From Pseudomonadota bacterium (lineage in GTDB: Bacteria > Pseudomonadota > Gammaproteobacteria > Burkholderiales > Burkholderiaceae_D): 13,483 nucleotides of DNA. The position numbers and the translations under genes were made by a program. Shown here piece by piece: positions 1 to 5,317 of the stretch (position 1 is the first letter of the stretch; each line of letters begins with the position of its first letter). The notes beneath the pieces are model-generated. The model made no database searches. It was not told where the DNA came from and saw only the letters and a program-made list of their open reading frames with translations. The DNA lies in assembly GCA_023420795.1 (NCBI GenBank), contig JAEZVM010000294.1, positions 1-13,483 on the forward strand, read 5' to 3'.

Positions 1-783
1 ACTAAATACAGCGCGCTGGGCATCGTCTTGATGTTGATCATCAACGTGCTGCTGTTCGGGGTGATTGGCCTGACGGTATGGGCGGTGCAGATGCTGTGGA
101 TCCCGATTCATGCTGCCGGCGTCATCAATGGCATCGGCCATTACTGGGGTTACCGCAACTACGATTGCACCGACGCCTCCACCAATATTTTCCCGATCGG
201 CATCTGGATCGGCGGTGAAGAGTTGCATAATAATCACCATACTTTCGGCACCTCCGCCAAGTTTTCAACCAAGTGGTATGAGTTCGATATCGGCTGGGGC
301 TATATCCGCATCATGGAAACTTTCGGTCTTGCGAAAGTGAAGAAGGTGGCACCCGCACCGAAGTTCGACCGTGAAAAGAGGGTGGCGGATTTCGATACGC
401 TGCAGTCGGTGATCACGAACCGCTACGACGTGATGGCCAAGTATGCGAAATCGGTCAAGCGTGCATGGCGCGAGGAAATCGGGCACCTGGCGGACAAAGC
501 CAAGCTGGAAACCAAATTCCTTAAATCCGCGCGCAAGCTGCTGCAGCGCGAACCGGCGAAACTCGAAGCGCCGCAGAGGCAGCAGTTGACGGAGTTGTTC
601 AGGCATAGCAAGGCGCTGCAGACCATGCATGAGATGCGGGTGGAGCTGGGCGCGATCTGGGAGCGTTCGACTGCGAGCCGTGAGCAGTTGTTGCAGCAAC
701 TGCAGGACTGGTGCGTACGGGCCGAGGCTTCGGGCATCAAGGCGCTGCAGGAGTTTTCGCTGCGCTTGCGCAGCTACGCCTGA
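1..783 (+). CDS. Fatty acid (acyl-lipid/acyl-CoA) desaturase, 3' part
   Basis: The frame is open from base 1 with no start, so about 260 C-terminal residues are visible and the N-terminus lies outside the window. A hydrophobic membrane segment (about nt 28-130) is followed by a GVINGIGHYWGYRNY stretch and then the third histidine box, HNNHH, at nt 226-240, which supplies di-iron ligands in membrane desaturases. The first two His boxes are not in view. Such enzymes introduce a double bond (usually delta-9) into saturated acyl chains at the cytoplasmic membrane. After the core comes a hydrophilic, helix-rich tail of roughly 140 residues (nt about 355-780) that many desaturases lack; its last 80 residues resemble the C-terminal region of ISL3-family transposases. 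A terminator follows directly. The family is secure; the exact subtype (DesA/DesB/DesC-like) is not. Confidence 0.9.
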   Translation, partial: TKYSALGIVLMLIINVLLFGVIGLTVWAVQMLWIPIHAAGVINGIGHYWGYRNYDCTDASTNIFPIGIWIGGEELHNNHHTFGTSAKFSTKWYEFDIGWGYIRIMETFGLAKVKKVAPAPKFDREKRVADFDTLQSVITNRYDVMAKYAKSVKRAWREEIGHLADKAKLETKFLKSARKLLQREPAKLEAPQRQQLTELFRHSKALQTMHEMRVELGAIWERSTASREQLLQQLQDWCVRAEASGIKALQEFSLRLRSYA

Positions 784-817
784 TCGGCACAGCACTTCTC
801 TACGCTGGATATGAAAG

Positions 818-847
818 CGGCCCCGGAAATTCGGGGCCGTATTTTTT
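818..847 (+). terminator. Intrinsic terminator of the desaturase gene
   Basis: A perfect 8-bp stem, CGGCCCCG (818-825) with CGGGGCCG (832-839), has a 6-nt loop and is followed by TATTTTTT. The T-run lies only on the plus-strand side, so it serves the desaturase rather than the convergent ribosomal genes. Confidence 0.9.
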
Positions 848-861
848 GAGCGCGCAAAATA

Positions 862-885
862 AAAGCCCCGCAGATGCGGGGCTTT
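862..885 (-). terminator. Intrinsic terminator of rpmB-rpmG
   Basis: A perfect 10-bp stem, AAAGCCCCGC (862-871) with GCGGGGCTTT (876-885), closes on a 4-nt loop. Read on the minus strand it continues into CTTTTATTTTG, a good U-rich tail, so it ends the rpmB-rpmG transcript. On the plus strand the T-run is short, though it could act as a weak backup there. Confidence 0.85.
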
Positions 886-904
886 GCATTTGAAGCGCGA
901 TCAA

Positions 905-1072
905 TTACTTGATCTTCGTTTCCTTGTATTCCACGTGCTTGCGTGCCTTCGGGTCGAACTTCATGATCGACATTTTTTCCGGCATGGTGCGCTTGTTCTT
1001 CGTGGTGGTGTAGAAGTGACCGGTACCGGCGGTCGATTCCAGCTTGATTTTGTCGCGGTTAGATTTCGCCAT
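905..1072 (-). CDS. rpmG: 50S ribosomal protein L33 (bL33)
   Basis: A 55-residue basic protein beginning MAKSNRDKIKLESTAGTGHF and ending HVEYKETKIK. The TGHFYTT core, the NKRTMPEKM segment and the Lys-rich tail are the bL33 pattern, and the length is the family norm. It is a component of the large ribosomal subunit near the E site. Proteobacterial versions lack the zinc-binding cysteines found in some other L33 paralogues, and none occur here. The ATG at 1070-1072 has a TAGGAA ribosome binding site just upstream. It lies 23 bp downstream of rpmB on the same strand, the usual rpmB-rpmG operon, and ends at a terminator. Confidence 0.97.
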   Translation of the reverse strand: MAKSNRDKIKLESTAGTGHFYTTTKNKRTMPEKMSIMKFDPKARKHVEYKETKIK

Positions 1073-1095
1073 GATATTTTCCTAAAAGATTCCGC

Positions 1096-1332
1096 TTAGA
1101 TTTTCTCGCCACGTGCGCGCATGTCGGCGAGCACTGCGTCGATGCCGATCTTGTCGATCACGCGCAGGCCAGCGTTGGAGATACGCAGGGAAACCCAGCG
1201 GTTTTCGGATTCAACGAAGATACGGCGGTTCTGCAGGTTCGGCAGGAAGCGACGCTTGGTCTTGTTGTTAGCATGGGAAACGTTGTTGCCGACCATCGGC
1301 CCCTTCCCGGTGACTTGGCAAACACGTGCCAT
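1096..1332 (-). CDS. rpmB: 50S ribosomal protein L28 (bL28)
   Basis: A 78-residue basic protein beginning MARVCQVTGKGPMVGNNVSH, the diagnostic L28 N-terminus, followed by the NNKTKRRFLPNLQ and RWVSLRISNAGLR segments. L28 is a structural protein of the large ribosomal subunit. The length matches proteobacterial L28. The start is fixed by an AAGGAG ribosome binding site (1339-1344) 6 nt upstream of the ATG. It is the first gene of a two-gene operon with rpmG and is driven by a clear sigma70-type promoter at 1374-1402. Confidence 0.98.
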   Translation of the reverse strand: MARVCQVTGKGPMVGNNVSHANNKTKRRFLPNLQNRRIFVESENRWVSLRISNAGLRVIDKIGIDAVLADMRARGEKI

Positions 1333-1373
1333 GGTTAACTCCTTGAAAGATTTCGGAATTTGGAAAAAACGAG

Positions 1374-1402
1374 AGTATATGCAAAAAAATCAGACTTTTC
1401 AA
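1374..1402 (-). promoter_or_regulatory. Promoter of rpmB-rpmG
   Basis: On the minus strand TTGAAA (-35, 1397-1402) and TATACT (-10, 1374-1379) are separated by exactly 17 bp. This is close to the sigma70 consensus, giving an expected transcription start near 1367 and a 5' UTR of about 35 nt before the rpmB ATG. It is the best-matching promoter in the window, as expected for a ribosomal protein operon. Confidence 0.8.
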
Positions 1403-1470
1403 TGACTTGCGAAAAACAATTGTGTCTTGATTGAATGGATTAATTTAACAATTTTCGAATAACCGAGAAA

Positions 1471-2145
1471 TTACATCTCTCCGTGTTCTGCAAAAGAATA
1501 GACCTGCCTTCCTGCGACCACGAAATGATCCAGAACCCGAATGTCCACCAGACTCAGTGCCTGCTTCAGCGCGAAGGTCAGGCTGCGGTCGGCGGCGCTT
1601 GGTTCCGGCGTACCGGACGGGTGATTGTGAGCGAGGATGAGGCTGGCCGCATTGTGTGCGAGCGCTGCCTTGACCACTTCACGCGGATAGACGCTGGTAT
1701 GCGTCAGACTTCCACGGAAGAGTTCTTCGGTGATGATCAGACGATTCTTCACGTCCAGGAACAGGACCGCGAAGGATTCATACGGCTTTTTTGCCAGCAG
1801 GAGCTGAAGATATTGCTTTACCGCCTGCGGCGAACCAAGAATTTCACCTTTCTTCAGCTCTTCCGACAGCGAGCGGCGGGCTAACTCCATGACTGCCTGC
1901 AGTTGAGCATATTTTGCCGGCCCCAGCCCGTTGAGCTTTGAGAAGTCGGCAAGGTTTGCGGTAAACAATCCGTTGAGCGAGCCGAAATGGCCGATCATGT
2001 CTCGCCCTAGATCGACTGCACTCTTTCCGCTGACGCCGACGCGCAGGAAGACGGCGAGCAGTTCCGCGTCCGACAGGATATGTGCGCCGTGTTTGATAAG
2101 CCGCTCGCGAGGGCGCTGGTCTTCTGGCCAGTTGGTAATCGACAT
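1471..2145 (-). CDS. radC: RadC family protein (UPF0758, JAMM/MPN domain)
   Basis: A 224-residue protein of standard RadC length. The N-terminal part (about 1-90) carries the RPRERL segment, the GAHILSDAELLAVFLRVG region and a helix-hairpin-helix-like LNGLGPAKYAQL segment (about 71-82). The C-terminal part (about 100-224) is an MPN/JAB1-type fold with the complete JAMM zinc signature AHNHPSGTPEPSAAD (H173, H175, D186). The historical link of radC to DNA repair in E. coli has been disputed, and the biochemical role of the family is not settled; the metal site suggests a hydrolase. The ATG at 2143-2145 has only a weak ribosome binding site. It points the same way as rpmB, but rpmB has its own promoter in the gap. 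Confidence 0.95.
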   Translation of the reverse strand: MSITNWPEDQRPRERLIKHGAHILSDAELLAVFLRVGVSGKSAVDLGRDMIGHFGSLNGLFTANLADFSKLNGLGPAKYAQLQAVMELARRSLSEELKKGEILGSPQAVKQYLQLLLAKKPYESFAVLFLDVKNRLIITEELFRGSLTHTSVYPREVVKAALAHNAASLILAHNHPSGTPEPSAADRSLTFALKQALSLVDIRVLDHFVVAGRQVYSFAEHGEM

Positions 2146-2182
2146 GGGATGGAATGAATTTGTGGTTGCAAATAAAACCGGA

Positions 2183-2215
2183 ATTATAAGGAAATAAATT
2201 GCAATATTTGCAATT
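2183..2215 (-). promoter_or_regulatory. Probable radC promoter region with a perfect palindrome
   Basis: On the minus strand a perfect TATAAT (-10, 2183-2188) lies 38 bp ahead of the radC ATG. Immediately upstream is an 8-bp perfect inverted repeat, AATTGCAA (2197-2204) and TTGCAATT (2208-2215), around a 3-bp centre. Its TTGCAA (2208-2213) could act as a -35 box, though with a 19-bp spacer. The dyad sits where a repressor or activator would contact the promoter. The -10 is convincing; the operator role is inferred. Confidence 0.5.
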
Positions 2216-2314
2216 ATTGGGCTTGTTCCAGGCAGCTGCCGGCGGTGATTTCGAATCCGCAGCCTGACTTAACGTGACTTACAATAGCGGCTTGTTTCAT
2301 TACGCAGAAATCCC

Positions 2315-2770
2315 ATGTCGAACCCTACCGCAACCGTTGTTACCGAATCCGCTTACCTGACCCTGCATTACCGCCTCGCGGCAATGGATGGCACCGATAT
2401 CGTCAGCACCTTTCAGGAAGGGCCCGCGACGCTGCAACTGGGGACCGGCCAGCTTTCGCCATCGCTGGAAGCCTGCCTGATCGGACTGCAGGAGGGGGCG
2501 CACCAGACGTTTGAACTCGGCCCAGACGAAGCATTCGGACCGCGCAACGCGGCGCTGGTGCAGTGGGTTTCTCGCGCGTCGATGGAGAAGGACGGCAAGC
2601 GGCGCAAGGAATACGAAATCGGCGAGCAGGTCGAATTCACTGCGCCCAGCGGTGGCCGCTTCACCGGCATATTGCAGGCATTCGAAAATGACAGCGCGCT
2701 GTTCGACTTCAATCACCCGCTCGCCGGCCAGCCGGTGAAGTTCGAAGTCAAGATCATCGGCATACTCTAA
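2315..2770 (+). CDS. fkpB: FKBP-type peptidyl-prolyl cis-trans isomerase (SlpA/FkpB)
   Basis: A 151-residue cytoplasmic protein of the SlyD/SlpA class; E. coli SlpA has a similar length. The N-terminal strand VTESAYLTLHYRLAAMDGT opens the FKBP fold. The ELGPDEAFGPRN segment leads into the insert-in-flap domain (about 70-125), and DFNHPLAGQPVKFEVKI (131-147) is the characteristic closing motif. It lacks the His-rich metal-binding tail of SlyD, which favours SlpA/FkpB. It catalyses prolyl isomerisation and may act as a chaperone. The ATG at 2315 has a poor ribosome binding site; a TACAAT (2280-2285) could be its -10. It is followed 12 bp later by ispH, the same pair as in E. coli, so the two are probably co-transcribed. 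Confidence 0.95.
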   Translation: MSNPTATVVTESAYLTLHYRLAAMDGTDIVSTFQEGPATLQLGTGQLSPSLEACLIGLQEGAHQTFELGPDEAFGPRNAALVQWVSRASMEKDGKRRKEYEIGEQVEFTAPSGGRFTGILQAFENDSALFDFNHPLAGQPVKFEVKIIGIL

Positions 2771-2782
2771 GGCGGATCTGGA

Positions 2783-3721
2783 ATGGACAAGGAAGTTCTG
2801 CTTGCGCAGCCGCGCGGTTTCTGTGCCGGCGTCGATCGGGCAATCGAGATCGTCGAGCGGGCGCTTGAAGAATTCGGCGCCCCCATCTATGTGCGGCATG
2901 AGATTGTGCACAACGCCTATGTGGTGGAGGACTTGCGTAGAAAGGGCGCGGTATTCATCGAGGAGTTGAGCGACGTCCCGGCCGGCAATACGGTGATTTT
3001 CTCTGCGCACGGCGTGTCCAAGGCGGTCCAGGAAGAGGCGGCCGAACGTGGCCTGCACGTGTTCGATGCAACCTGTCCGCTGGTGACCAAGGTGCATGTC
3101 GAGGTCGCAAAGATGCGCCGCGAGGGCCGCGAAATCATCATGATCGGCCATGCCGGGCACCCGGAAGTCGAAGGTACGATGGGACAGACGGAAGAGGGCA
3201 TGTACCTCGTCGAGACCGCTGCCGATGTCGATGCGCTGCAGGTGCGCAATCCGGACATGCTGGCATATGTTTCTCAGACTACGCTTTCGGTGGACGACAC
3301 CGCAGGCATCATTGCCGCGCTCAAGCGCAGGTTTCCCCACATCGCCGAACCGAAGAAGGGCGATATCTGTTACGCCACCACCAATCGGCAGGAAGCGGTC
3401 AAATTCATGGCGCCGCAGGTGGAGGTAGTGGTCGTCGTTGGCAGCCCCAATAGTTCCAATTCCAACCGCCTGCGTGAAGTCGCGGAGAAAAAGGGCACAC
3501 CGGCCTACATGGTCGATAACGCATCCCAGATCAATCCCGCCTGGCTGGAGGGCAGGAGTCGTATCGGCGTGACGGCTGGCGCGTCGGCGCCGGAAGTTCT
3601 GGTGCAGGCGGTGATAGATCGCCTGAAAGAGCTCGGTGCGAAGAGCGTTCGCACGCTACCAGGAGCGGAAGAAAACGTCACTTTTCCCATGCCGAAGGGC
3701 TTGTCTGCTCGCTCACTCTGA
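2783..3721 (+). CDS. ispH: 4-hydroxy-3-methylbut-2-enyl diphosphate reductase (IspH/LytB)
   Basis: A 312-residue protein matching IspH throughout. It reduces HMBPP to IPP and DMAPP, the last step of the MEP isoprenoid pathway, using a [4Fe-4S] cluster in the cytoplasm. The three cluster cysteines are present in AQPRGFCAG (C14), FDATCPL (C98) and GDICYATTNRQ (C196). The conserved histidines H43, H76 and H126 and the glutamate in HPEVEG (E128), which line the substrate pocket, are also there, as is the SNSNRL segment that binds diphosphate. Length is typical. An ATG start follows fkpB by 12 bp with GGCGGA-type pairing upstream. Downstream only a weak, AT-rich hairpin (3735-3753) followed by pyrimidines could act as terminator. 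Confidence 0.98.
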   Translation: MDKEVLLAQPRGFCAGVDRAIEIVERALEEFGAPIYVRHEIVHNAYVVEDLRRKGAVFIEELSDVPAGNTVIFSAHGVSKAVQEEAAERGLHVFDATCPLVTKVHVEVAKMRREGREIIMIGHAGHPEVEGTMGQTEEGMYLVETAADVDALQVRNPDMLAYVSQTTLSVDDTAGIIAALKRRFPHIAEPKKGDICYATTNRQEAVKFMAPQVEVVVVVGSPNSSNSNRLREVAEKKGTPAYMVDNASQINPAWLEGRSRIGVTAGASAPEVLVQAVIDRLKELGAKSVRTLPGAEENVTFPMPKGLSARSL

Positions 3722-4083
3722 AAAAACGAACCTAACCAGAATTTAATTCCGGTCCTTCCTTTATTTTCCGTCGATTGTTTTTCGCTTAAATCGTTATGAT
3801 TGCAGCCTGCAAAGACTGCGGGCTGCAAATGAAGCAAACCACCCAGGTCGCCCTATAAAGAAGACAAATATTCAGGAGCATTCAACTTTTGAATATATAG
3901 TGAACAAGCGCACTCCTTAAAGAAGGAACGCTTGTTTCATGGTGGGCTGGCGTCGGATTCTTGTTGATACGGCGACGTTTCAGCTTTCATTTATCAGTGC
4001 GTAGTCAAGCGTATTTGTTTGCACTAATCATGCAACACAGCATAGATGCACATGTAAAGAGTTCCATGAACGAGCAGGTTCGG
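3722..4083. other. Non-coding stretch with three inverted repeats
   Basis: No conventional gene is visible on either strand. Structures seen: an imperfect dyad at 3735-3753 (GAATT-T-AATTC flanked by ACC/GGT) that may be a weak ispH terminator; TTGCAGCC (3800-3807) with GGCTGCAA (3821-3828), directly after a TATGAT at 3795-3800; ATTCAA-CTT-TTGAAT around 3880-3894; and a composite hairpin AACAAGCG (3903-3910)/CGCTTGTT (3929-3936) with inner TCCTT/AAGGA. The last precedes a 21-codon ORF at 3939-4004 (MVGWRRILVDT...), for which the paired AAGGA would be a distant ribosome binding site. TTGCA-N7-TGCAA at 4019-4035 sits upstream of the next promoter. None is assigned a function. Confidence 0.5.
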
Positions 4084-4089
4084 TATAAT
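4084..4089 (+). promoter_or_regulatory. -10 box of the liv leader transcript
   Basis: A perfect TATAAT lies in the context CGGTATAATGCCG; the corresponding -35 region (about 4061-4066, GTTCCA) matches the consensus poorly, so an activator may be needed. A start near 4096 would give a leader of about 275 nt before livH. The dyad TTGCA-N7-TGCAA at 4019-4035 lies about 50 bp upstream of the -10, a position suitable for an activator. Confidence 0.55.
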
Positions 4090-4169
4090 GCCGCGCGGTT
4101 CCGGTGTGCTCAAAAGGCAATACTCACCATATAAAGTTTTTACCAAAGACGACAACAGGAGACAAGATC

Positions 4170-4226
4170 ATGTGCATTAATTCTCAGCCCATTACTCACA
4201 TAATCTTTACACGTCTTTCCAGGTAA
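4170..4226 (+). CDS. Putative leader peptide upstream of livHMGF (18 aa)
   Basis: An ATG at 4170 is preceded at 8 nt by AGGAG (4157-4161), a better ribosome binding site than livH has. It opens an 18-codon ORF, MCINSQPITHIIFTRLSR, ending with TAA at 4224-4226. Four of the 18 codons are isoleucine (ATT, ATT, ATA, ATC, two of them adjacent) and one is leucine, which is suggestive ahead of a branched-chain amino-acid transporter. An intrinsic terminator begins 17 nt after the stop codon. The order promoter, short ORF, terminator, operon is that of a transcription attenuator. No homology is known to me, and no clean antiterminator pairing could be found by eye. It might instead encode a small peptide or be part of a short regulatory transcript. 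Confidence 0.5.
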   Translation: MCINSQPITHIIFTRLSR

Positions 4227-4242
4227 TTATCGTTTGCGTCCG

Positions 4243-4280
4243 ACGGCACCCCAGGTTCTCACCCGGGTGCCGTTTTTGTT
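4243..4280 (+). terminator. Intrinsic terminator in the livH leader (candidate attenuator)
   Basis: A perfect 9-bp stem, ACGGCACCC (4243-4251) with GGGTGCCGT (4265-4273), has a 13-nt loop and is followed by TTTTTGTT. It lies between the -10 box at 4084 and the livH start at 4372, with no convincing promoter after it. Transcripts must therefore either end here or read through into livHMGF. Confidence 0.75.
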
Positions 4281-4315
4281 ATGTGCGACGAATTTGCTGC
4301 ATTCGCACATAACAA
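4276..4315 (+). repeat. 13-bp perfect inverted repeat overlapping the terminator T-run
   Basis: TTGTTATGTGCGA (4276-4288) and TCGCACATAACAA (4303-4315) are exact reverse complements around a 14-nt loop. The left arm starts inside the T-run of the preceding terminator. No T-run follows the right arm, so it is not itself a terminator. It could be an RNA switch partner, an mRNA-stabilising hairpin or a protein-binding site. Confidence 0.7.
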
Positions 4316-4371
4316 TCGGCGATGAAGTTGCAAAAACGATTTGAACGATCCTTATAGAGAGTAGGAAAACT

Positions 4372-5301
4372 ATGGATACCTTTATCCAACAAATCATCAA
4401 TGGACTGGTGCTAGGCAGTATGTACGCCCTGGTCGCGCTGGGTTACACCATGGTGTACGGCGTTCTGAACCTGATCAACTTCGCGCACGGCGATGTGTTG
4501 ATGATCGGTGCCATGGTCGGCGTCACGATCCTCAAGATCGTCCAGAATGTGGCACCGGACCTGCCGGGGATCGTCAAGCTGTGCATCGCGATTCTTGGTG
4601 CGATTCCGGTCTGCGTACTCGTCAATATCATCATCGAGCGCGTCGCCTACCGCCGCCTGCGCAATGCACCGCGTCTGGCGCCGCTGATCACCGCAATCGG
4701 CGTGTCGATCCTGCTGCAGACTTTCGCAATGATGATCTGGGGCCGCAGCCCCATTCCGTTCCCGCAGGTGATGCCGACGGAGTCGTTCAATATCATGGGC
4801 GCGTTGATCTCGCAGACGCAGGTAATGCTGCTGGTGCTGGCGACCGGCGCGATGATTGCGCTGGTGCTGCTGGTCGAAAGAACCAAGATGGGCCGCGCAA
4901 TGCGCGCCACTGCCGAGAACCCGCGCGTGGCCGGCCTGATGGGCGTCGATTCGAACAAGGTGATCGTGATGACGTTTGCGATCGGCGCGGCGTTGGCTGC
5001 CGTCGCCGGGGTGATGTGGGGCGCGAACTATTCCTCCGCTCAGTTCGCGATGGGCTTCGTGCCCGGCCTCAAGGCATTCTCCGCCGCGGTGCTCGGCGGC
5101 ATCGGCAATATCTACGGCGCGATGGTCGGCGGTATCCTGCTTGGCCTGATCGAAAGCCTTGGCGCCGGTTATATCGGCGACCTGACCGGCGGCTTCCTCG
5201 GCAGCCATTACCAGGATATTTTCGCGTTTGTCGTGCTTATCATCGTACTCACACTGCGTCCGTCCGGCATTATGGGCGAGCGTGTAGCGGATCGTGCCTG
5301 A
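4372..5301 (+). CDS. livH: Branched-chain amino acid ABC transporter permease LivH
   Basis: A 309-residue, very hydrophobic inner-membrane protein with about eight membrane segments. The N-terminus IINGLVLGSMYALVALGYTMVYGVLNLINFAHGD (about 9-41) is the hallmark of LivH. The cytoplasmic loop GRAMRATAENPRVAGLMGVD (174-193) is the EAA-like coupling loop that docks on the ATPases, and the C-terminal GGIGNIYGAMVGGILLG and LRPSGIMGE motifs are also typical. With LivM it forms the channel of a HAAT-type importer for Leu/Ile/Val or related amino acids. The ATG has TAGGAA (4362-4367) as ribosome binding site. It is the first gene of livHMGF and sits behind the long structured leader. A TTGCAA/TTATAG pair at 4328-4357 is too close to the ATG to be a persuasive promoter. 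Confidence 0.96.
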   Translation: MDTFIQQIINGLVLGSMYALVALGYTMVYGVLNLINFAHGDVLMIGAMVGVTILKIVQNVAPDLPGIVKLCIAILGAIPVCVLVNIIIERVAYRRLRNAPRLAPLITAIGVSILLQTFAMMIWGRSPIPFPQVMPTESFNIMGALISQTQVMLLVLATGAMIALVLLVERTKMGRAMRATAENPRVAGLMGVDSNKVIVMTFAIGAALAAVAGVMWGANYSSAQFAMGFVPGLKAFSAAVLGGIGNIYGAMVGGILLGLIESLGAGYIGDLTGGFLGSHYQDIFAFVVLIIVLTLRPSGIMGERVADRA

Positions 5302-5317
5302 GCGTAAGGAGAGCTTC

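Noticed and set aside
2300..3340. A 346-codon minus-strand open frame across fkpB and ispH
   Set aside because: It spans two clearly recognised plus-strand genes and their gap, with no ribosome binding site and no known motifs.
4281..4325. A 14-codon ORF (MCDEFAAFAHNNRR) in the liv leader, starting ATG-TGC like the 18-codon ORF
   Set aside because: There is no ribosome binding site, and the sequence is explained by the arms and loop of the 13-bp inverted repeat.
5294..5317. GTG start extending livM by eight residues into livH
   Set aside because: ATG 5318 has AAGGAG at ideal spacing and the extension is not part of the family.
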